Shown piece after piece: positions 43,815 through 52,283 of a stretch of DNA of 64,000 nucleotides. This stretch comes from Opitutales bacterium (GTDB lineage Bacteria; Verrucomicrobiota; Verrucomicrobiia; Opitutales; Oceanipulchritudinaceae), in NCBI GenBank assembly GCA_016932335.1, contig JAFGCZ010000003.1, positions 1 to 64,000 on the forward strand. The letters run 5' to 3'. The translations under genes and the position numbers were made by a program. The notes beneath the pieces are model-generated. The model was not told the DNA's origin. It searched no databases and was given only the letters and a program-made list of their open reading frames with translations. Numbering within the stretch: the first letter of the stretch is position 1; each line of letters starts with the position of its first letter.

Positions 43815-46154
43815 ATGAACGAACAGCATCTCCTTCGTATTGCCACTGAACTCAATGTGGGCCTGCCTCAGGTGCGCGCCACCGCCACGCTCTTTGCCGA
43901 TGGGGCCACCGTGCCTTTTATCGCCCGTTACCGCAAGGAGGCCACCGGTGGTCTCGATGAAGTGCAGATCACCACGATCCGCGACCGCACAGAGCAGCTT
44001 TTCGAGCTCGACCGCCGCCGCGAGGCCATCGTTAAATCTCTGGAGGAGCGCAACCTGCTCACCGATACCCTCAAAGGGCAGATTGCCGGGGCCGAAACCC
44101 TGACCCGCCTCGAAGACATCTACCTGCCCTATAAACCCAAGCGCCGCACCCGTGCCATGATTGCCCGCGAGCGCGGCCTGGAACCCCTCGCCGAATTTAT
44201 CCGCGATCAGCAGGGAGCCTCCTGGGCTGAGGAAGCCCCCAAGTATGTGGACGCCGAAAAAGAAGTGCCCGATGTGGAGGCTGCCTTGGCCGGTGCCCGC
44301 GACATCATTGCCGAGTGGGTCAGCGACAGCCCCGAAGCCCGTGCCGAAATTCGCGAGATCTATGAAAAAGAGGGCATTTTGATGTCCGAAGTTATTCCCG
44401 GTAAAGAAACCGAGGGGGCAAAGTTCAAAGACTATTTCAACTGGTCCGAACCGCTGCGTACGGCTCCCTCGCACCGTGTGCTGGCCATTCGCCGCGGCGC
44501 TCAGGAGAATTTCCTTTTCTTCTCTATTCAGCCCCCGCAGGAAAAGGTGGAATCGCTCCTCCTGCGCCGTTTCGTAGACGGGCGGGGTGAGAATGCCGAG
44601 CAGGTGCAAAAAGCCGTGCTCGATGCCTACAAGCGCCTTATGGGGCCCAGTTTGGAGACGGAGGTGCGCCTAAGTTCCAAAAAACTGGCCGATGCCGCCG
44701 CCATCGAGGTTTTTGCCGGCAACCTGCGTGAGTTGCTCCTGGCCTCTCCTTTGGGGCAGCGCAGCATTCTGGCGATCGACCCCGGATTCCGCACTGGCTG
44801 TAAAGTGGTTTGCCTGGATGCCCAGGGCAACCTCATATACGACGATGTTATTTACCTGAGTCAGAGTAAATATCGCGAGGATGAAGCGCGCGACAAAGTG
44901 CTCGCCGCCCTTGTTCGCTATAAGATTGAGGCCATTGCCATCGGCAACGGCACGGCCAGCCGAGAAACCGAAGCCTTTATCCGCAGCATTGGCGTTCCCG
45001 CATCCATTCCCGTGGTGGTCGTCAACGAAAGTGGTGCCTCTATCTATTCCGCTTCCGAAGTGGCCCGCGAGGAATTTCCCGAGAAGGATGTTACCGTGCG
45101 CGGCACCGTATCCATTGGCCGCCGTCTTATGGATCCGCTGGCAGAACTGGTTAAGCTCGACCCCAAATCCATCGGGGTGGGGCAATATCAGCACGATGTC
45201 GACCAGCGCCTGCTCAAGCAAAGTCTGGACGATGTGGTTATCTCTTGCGTAAACGGCGTGGGCGTAGAGGTCAACACCTCCAGTAAGCAGCTCCTTTCCT
45301 ACGTCAGTGGCCTGAACGGACGCATCGCCGAGAATATTGTTACCCACCGTGCCGCCAATGGACCCTTTGCCTCCCGCAAGGAACTCCTCAAAGTAGCCGG
45401 GCTTGGTCCCAAGGCCTACGAGCAGTGTGCCGGCTTCCTCCGCATTCGCAACGGAAAACACCCGCTCGACGCTTCTGCCGTGCACCCCGAAAGCTACCCT
45501 GTCGTGGAACAGATGGCGGCCGATCTCGGGTGTTCTATTGAGGACCTCATCGGGCGTAAAGACCTGTCCAAACAAATTGATTTACAGCGCTATGTTACCG
45601 ACACTGTGGGTTTGCCTACGCTGCTTGATATTGTGGAGGAGTTGGCCAAACCGGGGCGCGACCCCCGCAAGCAGTTCGAGGTCTTCAAGTTCTCCGAAGA
45701 AGCACACGAAATTACCGACCTGCGAGTTGGCATGAAGTTGCCGGGCATTGTTACCAATGTAGCTGCCTTCGGGGCTTTTGTGGATATCGGTGTGCACCAG
45801 GATGGCCTCGTCCATATCAGCCAGCTTTCCGACAACTTTGTCGACGACCCCGCCAAGGTCGTTAAAGTGCAGCAGCATGTTACGGTTACCGTTACCGAGG
45901 TGGATATCGACCGCAAACGCATTGGGCTTTCCATGAAGAGCCAACCCGAAATCGGCGGCCGCCGCGAGTGCGAGACATCCGAGCGCCCCGGTGAGGCCCG
46001 CGGTAACGGTCCGCGCCGTCCCGATAACAGGGATAACCGCGGCAATTTCCGCGGCGGTAACCAGAACCGGGGCAATTCTGCAGCTCCCCGCAGAGATGGT
46101 AATCAAAGCCTTAACAATGGCCTCTTCGACGGCCTCGATGGGCTGAAATTCTAA
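43815..46154 (+). CDS. tex: Tex-like RNA-binding transcription accessory protein
   Basis: A 779-residue protein with the Tex layout: N-terminal helical part with ATLFADGATVPFIARYRKEATGGLDE (about 18-43), a YqgF/RNase H-like domain with SILAIDPGFRTGCKVVCLD (about 317-335), helix-hairpin-helix elements (SRKELLKVAGLGPKAYEQCAGFLRI), and an S1 domain near 635-705 (GMKLPGIVTNVAAFGAFVDIGV). It ends in an extra Arg/Gly/Asn-rich tail of about 45 residues. Known: nucleic-acid-binding factor acting in transcription. Terminator at 46177-46202. Confidence 0.93.
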   Translation: MNEQHLLRIATELNVGLPQVRATATLFADGATVPFIARYRKEATGGLDEVQITTIRDRTEQLFELDRRREAIVKSLEERNLLTDTLKGQIAGAETLTRLEDIYLPYKPKRRTRAMIARERGLEPLAEFIRDQQGASWAEEAPKYVDAEKEVPDVEAALAGARDIIAEWVSDSPEARAEIREIYEKEGILMSEVIPGKETEGAKFKDYFNWSEPLRTAPSHRVLAIRRGAQENFLFFSIQPPQEKVESLLLRRFVDGRGENAEQVQKAVLDAYKRLMGPSLETEVRLSSKKLADAAAIEVFAGNLRELLLASPLGQRSILAIDPGFRTGCKVVCLDAQGNLIYDDVIYLSQSKYREDEARDKVLAALVRYKIEAIAIGNGTASRETEAFIRSIGVPASIPVVVVNESGASIYSASEVAREEFPEKDVTVRGTVSIGRRLMDPLAELVKLDPKSIGVGQYQHDVDQRLLKQSLDDVVISCVNGVGVEVNTSSKQLLSYVSGLNGRIAENIVTHRAANGPFASRKELLKVAGLGPKAYEQCAGFLRIRNGKHPLDASAVHPESYPVVEQMAADLGCSIEDLIGRKDLSKQIDLQRYVTDTVGLPTLLDIVEELAKPGRDPRKQFEVFKFSEEAHEITDLRVGMKLPGIVTNVAAFGAFVDIGVHQDGLVHISQLSDNFVDDPAKVVKVQQHVTVTVTEVDIDRKRIGLSMKSQPEIGGRRECETSERPGEARGNGPRRPDNRDNRGNFRGGNQNRGNSAAPRRDGNQSLNNGLFDGLDGLKF

Positions 46155-46176
46155 GCTGTCGTCAGCATCTTTTTTC

Positions 46177-46202
46177 AAAGCACGCTTCGGCGTGCTTTTT
46201 TT
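46177..46202 (+). terminator. Terminator of tex
   Basis: Stem AAAGCACGC/GCGTGCTTT with a UUCG loop, then T run; a near-ideal rho-independent terminator. Confidence 0.95.
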
Positions 46203-46281
46203 GCAAACAGGTTTTTCGTTTCAACAAGCAGGCTAACTTGACTTTTAGTGCGCTTCTTTGGATGAATCCATAACACGCACT

Positions 46282-47076
46282 ATGAATTCAAGCAGATTTC
46301 AAGAACAGGGAAGCGTAGAGCAGGTTTGTATCGTTATTCTGGAGCTGGCCCGCATTCTTCTGGAAAACGGCGCTGAAACACGCCGCGTTTTCGAGACGAC
46401 GCGAGAAGCCTCCAGGCTTTTCGATGTGGACGAGTTTAATGTGCTCGTAACGCACCGCTCGGTGATTGTTACCGTGGGGATCGATACGGTTACCGTTACC
46501 CGCAATAAGCGAGTGGGAACTTTGACGGTTAACCTGAGCAAGGTGGCCAATATTAGCAGCCTCATCGCCGGAGCCAAAAAGGGAGGCAAAGTAACTCCGC
46601 TGGAGCTGAAAGAACAGCTCGATGCCGTTGAGGCGTCTTTGCAGCCCTACCACCTGAGCGTCATCATTATTATGGTAGGCTTGGCCTGTGGCGGTTTCTG
46701 CCGCATTGCCGGAGGAGACTGGCTTGCTTTTGCCGCGTGCACGGCTGGCGCCTCAGCAGGATTTTATGCTCGGCACAAAATGGTCAAGGCCTACTTCGAA
46801 CCCATGCTCTGCGTATTGGTCGGGGCGTTTCTCTCGGCCATGATCAGTTCTTCGCTGGCCCGGGTGTTCGGCACCGCCACGTTCAGCAACAGTGTGGCCG
46901 CCTCTGTGCTTTATCTGGTGCCCGGCATTCCCATGATCAACGCAGTCTCCGATCTTTTAAAGGGACACATGCTCACCGGTATCGCCAGATCGGTTACCGT
47001 GTTGCTGACGGCGGTTTTTGTGGCCCTTGGATTGATTCTCGCGATGAAACTGAGCGGATTGAGCTACTACGGATAA
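46282..47076 (+). CDS. Threonine/serine exporter, ThrE_1 (DUF1212) subunit
   Basis: A 264-residue protein. The N-terminal soluble part (about 1-115) contains LLENGAETRRVFETTREAS and LSKVANIS, with five membrane helices after it (about 125-262), as in the first half of ThrE-type exporters. The start at 46282 is an ATG; an in-frame TTG eight codons upstream is less likely. Its partner ThrE_2 gene follows at 47082. Known role: export of threonine and serine. Confidence 0.85.
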   Translation: MNSSRFQEQGSVEQVCIVILELARILLENGAETRRVFETTREASRLFDVDEFNVLVTHRSVIVTVGIDTVTVTRNKRVGTLTVNLSKVANISSLIAGAKKGGKVTPLELKEQLDAVEASLQPYHLSVIIIMVGLACGGFCRIAGGDWLAFAACTAGASAGFYARHKMVKAYFEPMLCVLVGAFLSAMISSSLARVFGTATFSNSVAASVLYLVPGIPMINAVSDLLKGHMLTGIARSVTVLLTAVFVALGLILAMKLSGLSYYG

Positions 47077-47081
47077 GCACC

Positions 47082-47555
47082 ATGCAACACATCATACACC
47101 AGTCTCTTATGGCCGCTCTGGCTGCGGTCGGTTTTGCCATTCTCTTCCGCACACCGTTGCGGGTCATTGCTTATTCTTCCTTCTGCGGTGCACTGGGGGT
47201 AGGGGCCCGTACCCTCTGGATCTCGGAACTCGATCCGCAGATACAGATTGCCACGGCTACTTTTTTGGCAGCGGCTATTGTCGGCTTTACGGCAGAGTTG
47301 CTTTCCCGCCGCTTGCGCGTGCCGCCCTCGCTGTTCAGCGTTCCGGGTGTTATTCCAATGGTGCCCGGAGGTGTTATGTTCCATGCCATTGTTGTCTGGC
47401 TGAAAATTGCCACTACCAAACCCGGAGACTTTTCCCCGGAGCTGCTCGGGCAGGCCCTCAGCCTTACCGGAACCTCCTTCCTCTGCCTCTGTGCTTTGGT
47501 TCTTGGCATTGCCACTCCGGCCTTGCTTCTCTACCGCCGCCGTCCGGAAGTCTGA
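47082..47555 (+). CDS. Threonine/serine exporter, ThrE_2 (DUF3815) subunit
   Basis: A 157-residue, four-helix membrane protein with SVPGVIPMVPGGVMFHAI (about 87-104), the conserved core of the second ThrE half. It starts 5 bp after the ThrE_1 gene. In some bacteria these two halves are one protein; here they are separate. Together they should form the exporter. Confidence 0.85.
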   Translation: MQHIIHQSLMAALAAVGFAILFRTPLRVIAYSSFCGALGVGARTLWISELDPQIQIATATFLAAAIVGFTAELLSRRLRVPPSLFSVPGVIPMVPGGVMFHAIVVWLKIATTKPGDFSPELLGQALSLTGTSFLCLCALVLGIATPALLLYRRRPEV

Positions 47556-47584
47556 GCCGTACATTGCTTTCCATTTATAAAAAA

Positions 47585-47611
47585 GCTCCCGTATAAGGCG
47601 GGCGTTTTTTT
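47585..47611 (+). terminator. Terminator of the ThrE pair
   Basis: Short hairpin CCCG/CGGG region followed by TTTTTTT. Confidence 0.55.
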
Positions 47612-47638
47612 GTGCCCTGAGTGCAAATCCGTACAGAG

Positions 47639-47670
47639 AAAAAACCCGGGACAGTTACCTGTCGCGGGCT
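47639..47670 (-). terminator. Terminator of the rpsP-trmD-rplS operon
   Basis: On the minus strand, CCCGCGACAG pairs with CTGTCCCGGG (one mismatch), loop GTAA, followed by six T; 30 bp after the rplS stop. Confidence 0.85.
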
Positions 47671-47698
47671 TCGTCGAAAAAATGGGTCAAACGAGCGC

Positions 47699-48064
47699 TT
47701 AGCGCTTGTTTTCGTAAAGGCGCTTTTCCTTAACCTTGTTGGCGGCCTTACCGATACGGTCACGCAGGTAGAACATACGGGCACGCATGGTGATGGACTC
47801 GCGGTCAACTTCGACTTGCACGATGTTGGGGGAGTGCACGGGGAAGACACGCTCTACGCCTTCACCGAAGGAAATGCGGCGCACGGTAAAGGTTTCGTGG
47901 ATACCGGAACCCTTGCGGTTGATTACGATGCCGGCGAAAATCTGGATACGCTCCTTGTCGCCTTCACGTACTTTGGTGTGCACGCGAACGCCGTCGCCAA
48001 CCTTAAAATGGTCGCGGCCTTCTTTCAGCTGTTCTTTGGTGATGTCGTTGATGATCGCGTTCAT
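47699..48064 (-). CDS. rplS: 50S ribosomal protein L19
   Basis: A 121-residue L19 with HFKVGDGVRVHTKVREGDKERIQIFAG, GIHETFTVRRISFGEGVERVFPVHSP and the basic C-terminal helix region. It follows trmD by 14 bp and closes the operon, with a terminator at 47639-47670. Known: located at the interface between the subunits. Confidence 0.97.
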   Translation of the reverse strand: MNAIINDITKEQLKEGRDHFKVGDGVRVHTKVREGDKERIQIFAGIVINRKGSGIHETFTVRRISFGEGVERVFPVHSPNIVQVEVDRESITMRARMFYLRDRIGKAANKVKEKRLYENKR

Positions 48065-48078
48065 GATGCGAAAATTGT

Positions 48079-48765
48079 CTAATGGTTCTTGAAAAGGTCT
48101 GGACGGCGCGCCTTGGTTTTTTCAAGGCGACACTTGTCGCGCCAGCGTTGTATCTCCTCATGGTGACCGGAAAGGAGCACTTCCGGCACACCCATCCCCT
48201 CGAAATCAAGAGGACGTGTGTATTGAGGAAAAGAGAGCAAATTGTCGTTGAAGGAGTCCTGCGTCAAGGACTTTTCTTCACCTAATACTCCGGGAATGTA
48301 TCGGCTCAGGCAATCGATGAGAACTGCCGCGGCAATTGTGCCGTTGGTCAGCACGTAATCACCGATGGAAATTTCCCGGTCGATGCGACTGTCGCGGATG
48401 CGTTGGTCGATCCCTTCGTAGTGGCCGGAAACCAGAACAAGATGCTCCTCCTGCGCCAGTTCCCTGCCGATTGCGCTGGTCAGCAGCTCACCGTCGGGGC
48501 AAAGGTAGATTACTTTTGCCTGCTCCGTCTTGGTCGCGTCGATCGCGGCTGCCAACGGCTCCGGTTTGAGCAGCATTCCTGCTCCGCCCCCGAATGGGCG
48601 GTCGTCTGTGTTTAAATGTTTTCCGGTGGCCCAATCGCGAATGTTGTGCACATGCACGTTGAGCAGGCCGTTTTTCGAAGCCCTCCCGAGCATGCTTTCA
48701 TTAAGAAAGCCCGTTACCATTTCGGGAAACAGCGTCAGCAAATCAATGGTGATTCCTGTGCTCAT
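48079..48765 (-). CDS. trmD: tRNA (guanine-N1)-methyltransferase
   Basis: A 228-residue SPOUT methyltransferase making m1G37 in tRNA. It carries LTLFPEMVTGFLNESMLGRA, NTDDRPFGGGAGMLLKPEP, the knot segment LVSGHYEGIDQRI and EISIGDYVLTNG, and C-terminal PLDFEGMGVPEVLLSGHHEEI. Length is near normal (about 230-250). In most bacteria rimM lies between rpsP and trmD; here the spacer is only 47 bp. Confidence 0.97.
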   Translation of the reverse strand: MSTGITIDLLTLFPEMVTGFLNESMLGRASKNGLLNVHVHNIRDWATGKHLNTDDRPFGGGAGMLLKPEPLAAAIDATKTEQAKVIYLCPDGELLTSAIGRELAQEEHLVLVSGHYEGIDQRIRDSRIDREISIGDYVLTNGTIAAAVLIDCLSRYIPGVLGEEKSLTQDSFNDNLLSFPQYTRPLDFEGMGVPEVLLSGHHEEIQRWRDKCRLEKTKARRPDLFKNH

Positions 48766-48812
48766 TGCCCTGGTTCCGGTTCTCGGAGGCTGTGTGCGGG
48801 ACGCACGGCCGC

Positions 48813-49073
48813 TTATTGAGCAGCGGTGGTGCGGCGTGCCTTATTGATGAGGGCGCGGGCGGTGTCGCTGGGCTGGGCGCCTACACCCATCCAGTATTCG
48901 GTGCGCTCGAGGTTTACCTTGAGCTGCTGGGCTTCGTCTTTGTTGCAGGGGTCGTAGTTGCCCACGATTTCTACAAAACGCCCGTCGCGACGTGCACGGG
49001 AATCGGCTACTACCATGCGGTAATAGGGCTTATGTTTGGCGCCGCCACGCTGAAGTCGGATTTTGACTGCCAT
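48813..49073 (-). CDS. rpsP: 30S ribosomal protein S16
   Basis: An 86-residue S16 starting MAVKIRLQRGGAKHKPYYRMVVADSRARRDGRFVE-type. The internal start at 49073 is chosen because the canonical N-terminus begins there. It includes GNYDPCNKDEA and the C-terminal GVGAQPSDTARALINKA. It is the first gene of the rpsP-trmD-rplS operon. Confidence 0.97.
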   Translation of the reverse strand: MAVKIRLQRGGAKHKPYYRMVVADSRARRDGRFVEIVGNYDPCNKDEAQQLKVNLERTEYWMGVGAQPSDTARALINKARRTTAAQ

Positions 49074-49221
49074 AATCTGTAATTTACCTGTTCTGTTTGC
49101 TCTGAAAAGTTGCGAAAGGGAGCAAAAAAAGAATGCCGGAGGAGGAATGTCAAGCCAACAGACACCCAATCAGCACTTTATTTGCAAAAAATGTTCGCGG
49201 AACATAGGCCATCCATTTCCT

Positions 49222-51345
49222 TTAGGCAAGGTTCAACTGCAGCCGAAAGACGATTTTATCCTCTTGGTCGGGCAGGCAGTAGACGGTTCCCCCCATACGC
49301 TCCGTCAGTGTCTTTACAATAAAAAGCCCCAGACCATACGCTTTGCCGGTGCTGGCCTTGCGGTCTCCCAGTCGGGCAAACTTATCGAAAACACGCTGGA
49401 TTTTGTCATTGGGGATGGGAATGCCTGGATTGCTGATATCAATCAGCATGTGTTTTTCTTTAACCTTTGCCGATACGATGATCTCTGCCCCGTTCGGGGA
49501 ATACTTCAGCGCATTGCCCAATAAATTTTCCAATACTTGGGAGAGTGCTGTGGGATCGGCCTTCACTTTGGGCAGTGTGGGTGGTTTGCTGAAAGAGAGC
49601 CGCATGGTATGCCCTTCTGCCTGTTGGATACGCCTGGAGAAAACCTGCTCCACAAGTTCCGCCACATCGGTGGGTTGAATCTCTGTACCGATCAGGCCGG
49701 CTTCAATCCTTCCGGTGTCCAGCAGAGAGCGCACAAGGTGCAGTACCCGCATTGAAGCATCTTCGGCCTGCTCCAATTGCCTTTTCCGGGTGGCGTCCGT
49801 GCAGGTGCTTTCCAGGTGTTGCATCAAAGCAACCACGCTGGAGAGCGGGCTGTAGATGTCGTGGGCAGCTATGTTGAGAAAATCGTTCTTTTCCTGGTCC
49901 ACCTGGCGGAGCACCTGGTTGGCCTTCTCCAGTGCCTGTTTTTGTAGCAGGGTTCTCCGGTTGGACTTCCGTTTGGTTAGGTAGAGGTAAAACGTCAACC
50001 CGGTCAGCATGGTCAGGCCGGCAATGCCCAGAATCAGAGCCACCTGACGGTTGCGCTCGGCCTCCAATTGGGCATCCTGTAGCTCTTTCTCCCCCTTCAT
50101 GCGGAGAATTTGCTGCTCCTTTTGCTCGGTTTTGTAGAAGACCTCCAGCTCGTTGATGTTACGTTGATTGGCCTCATTGAGGATTTCCTGATCGATTTCC
50201 CGGTAGGCTTTGTAAGTGTTTAGCGCCAGAAAATAGGACTTCTGCCCTTCATAGATCTTGGCCAGAGAGCGGTAGCTGCTGCGCAGGTTTTCCAGCGCAT
50301 GGTGCTTGCGGCTGAGCTCAATGGCCTCCAGCAGGTAGTTTTCGGCATCCTCATACTGTGCTTTGCGGTAAGCAATCTCTCCCAGTAGTTGCAGCCCGTA
50401 GCCGATTCCCCAGCTGTTGTTCAGGCGCCGTTGCAGCTCCAGCGATTTTTCCGCATTTTCCTGGGCGGCATCCAAGTTACCCATGTCCAGATAACTGGTG
50501 GCCAGGGTGCGGTGAGAGTAGGCAACCCCGCTGATATTGCCCATTTCTTCTTCCAGTTCCAGAGAGGCCGCATTGTACTTCATGGCGCTGTTGTGGTCGC
50601 CCACAATGGCATACACTTCTCCCAGATTGCCCAGCAGTGCCGCCTTGAGAAAAAGGTTGGGGCGCTCTTCGGTTACGATCTTCAATGCTTTGCGATAGTA
50701 TTCGATGGCTTGCGGGTAACGCTTGAGCAGAAAATAAATGTTACCTGCCTGATTCAGCAGGTCGGGGTAATAATCGTAGTCATCCGGGTGCTTTTCGCAG
50801 AAGGCCAGTCCCTCGGTCAGGCTTTGCATGGCTTCATCCATTTGCCCCAGCTCCCAGTAGCAACCCGACTCGACCAGCCTCTGGAATGGCCAGTTCGATG
50901 TTTCCCCCAATTTGCGGCGAGTCTCCGCGGCGGTTTGCAGGTGTTCCAGCGCTCTGGCTGGATCTCCCTTTTTGCGGTAGAACACTGCCCACATGCAGTG
51001 CGTTTCGGCCAGCTGTTCCGCATGCAGGTAAGCTACTGCCAGCTTTTCCGACTCCTGCAGCAGATTTTCCGCCTCGGGGTAGGCTCCGCTCAGCAAATAT
51101 AAACGTGCCTGTATGAGCAGCAACTCCACGTAGTGCGGATGGTTCTTCTTCAGCGGCAATAATAAATCGCGGATCTTTTTTAGGCTCTCATCAGGCCTTT
51201 GTGTAGCATCTATCCGCAGGTGGTAGAGCTTTTCCATACTTAGAGGCACTTTGCCTTCTTCGGCATTCAAAGGGCTCAGTGCTGATATAAAAAGAATCAC
51301 CGGACTAATAGAAGCCCAATGTCTCTTCCTCAAGTGATGCAGCAT
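49222..51345 (-). CDS. TPR-containing sensor histidine kinase
   Basis: A 707-residue kinase. It has an N-terminal signal/membrane segment (about 12-28) and a periplasmic array of TPR repeats (about 50-400, e.g. LLNQAGNIYFLLKRYPQAIEYYRKAL). A coiled-coil and one membrane helix (about 445-465) follow. The HisKA domain has H in AAHDIYSPL (about residue 493), and the HATPase has LENLLGNALKYSPNG and AYGLGLFIVKTL. The expected N/G box elements are present. It is divergent from a LytTR response regulator gene 112 bp away, the likely partner. The signal sensed is unknown. Confidence 0.88.
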   Translation of the reverse strand: MLHHLRKRHWASISPVILFISALSPLNAEEGKVPLSMEKLYHLRIDATQRPDESLKKIRDLLLPLKKNHPHYVELLLIQARLYLLSGAYPEAENLLQESEKLAVAYLHAEQLAETHCMWAVFYRKKGDPARALEHLQTAAETRRKLGETSNWPFQRLVESGCYWELGQMDEAMQSLTEGLAFCEKHPDDYDYYPDLLNQAGNIYFLLKRYPQAIEYYRKALKIVTEERPNLFLKAALLGNLGEVYAIVGDHNSAMKYNAASLELEEEMGNISGVAYSHRTLATSYLDMGNLDAAQENAEKSLELQRRLNNSWGIGYGLQLLGEIAYRKAQYEDAENYLLEAIELSRKHHALENLRSSYRSLAKIYEGQKSYFLALNTYKAYREIDQEILNEANQRNINELEVFYKTEQKEQQILRMKGEKELQDAQLEAERNRQVALILGIAGLTMLTGLTFYLYLTKRKSNRRTLLQKQALEKANQVLRQVDQEKNDFLNIAAHDIYSPLSSVVALMQHLESTCTDATRKRQLEQAEDASMRVLHLVRSLLDTGRIEAGLIGTEIQPTDVAELVEQVFSRRIQQAEGHTMRLSFSKPPTLPKVKADPTALSQVLENLLGNALKYSPNGAEIIVSAKVKEKHMLIDISNPGIPIPNDKIQRVFDKFARLGDRKASTGKAYGLGLFIVKTLTERMGGTVYCLPDQEDKIVFRLQLNLA

Positions 51346-51457
51346 ACAAACCGACCGCTCATCATGCAGATTCTACCGTTGGTGGCAAGAAATCATCCTT
51401 GCCATCGGTGTTTTCTGCAGTAACCTAACTAGTCTAATTACCTCTTTCTTTTTTTAT

Positions 51458-52210
51458 ATGGCTACCCCGCTGTCTGTATTGATTGTTGATGATAATGGTT
51501 TGGCGAGACAACAGCTTGTTCTGCTGCTTAAAGCTTATCCTGATGTTTCTCTCCTTGGAGAAGCGGCTTCATGTGAGCAAGCCGTCAAGCTGCTGCAAAC
51601 CCGTAAAGTAGACCTCGTCTTTCTCGATGTCCGCCTGAGTGATACCGAGACTGGTTTCGATCTGGTGCCTCTGATTCCGGCAGACGTGAAAATTGTCTTT
51701 GTTACCGGTTTTGATCAGTTCGCCATCCGCGCGTTTGAGATCAACGCTCTGGACTATATTGTTAAACCCATTACTCCCGAGCGCCTGAGTAAGACGCTTA
51801 AACGGGTGGGGCAGAGCCCCGCAGAGGCGGCACCTGTTGAGACGAATACCGTCCTCGAACCGGGAGACCGTATCCTCGTAAAGGCAGGAGACAATCACCG
51901 GGCGTTCATCGAAGTTCAGCAAATTGTTACGATTACCTCCATGGAGAATTATTCGGTGCTGCACTTGGAAGATGGCAGGGAATACATCGAGCGCAAATCA
52001 TTGGCTCGCTGGGTTGAGCTTCTCCCGACTCATCTCTTTGTTCGTATCAACCGCAACAGCATCATCAATGGTTCCTGCGTCGTAGAGGTTCGCAAGGGGT
52101 TGGGCAAGCCTTATCAGGTGGTTCTCCGCGGGCTGGCTGAACCCTTCGTTGTCAGCCGGCGCAATTCTGCTGCATTGAAGCATTGCCTGCAGCAGAATCA
52201 CATCCTCTGA
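51458..52210 (+). CDS. LytTR-type response regulator
   Basis: A 250-residue regulator. It has a REC domain (about 5-125; VLIVDDNGLARQQLV, phosphoacceptor Asp in LVFLDVRLSD near 51, FVTGF and IVKPITPERL) and a LytTR DNA-binding domain (about 145-245; ILVKAGDNHRAFIEVQQI, HLFVRINRNSIINGSCVVEV). LytTR proteins usually bind direct repeats upstream of targets. It is divergently paired with the TPR kinase, which has a classical HisKA H-box instead of the LytS-type dimerisation domain. Confidence 0.92.
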   Translation: MATPLSVLIVDDNGLARQQLVLLLKAYPDVSLLGEAASCEQAVKLLQTRKVDLVFLDVRLSDTETGFDLVPLIPADVKIVFVTGFDQFAIRAFEINALDYIVKPITPERLSKTLKRVGQSPAEAAPVETNTVLEPGDRILVKAGDNHRAFIEVQQIVTITSMENYSVLHLEDGREYIERKSLARWVELLPTHLFVRINRNSIINGSCVVEVRKGLGKPYQVVLRGLAEPFVVSRRNSAALKHCLQQNHIL

Positions 52211-52283
52211 TCTGCTCTTAAGGCTTTGATATAACGTTAAATCGCTTTACTTTATGCCTTGCCTGTAATACTCCTTTTTACAG

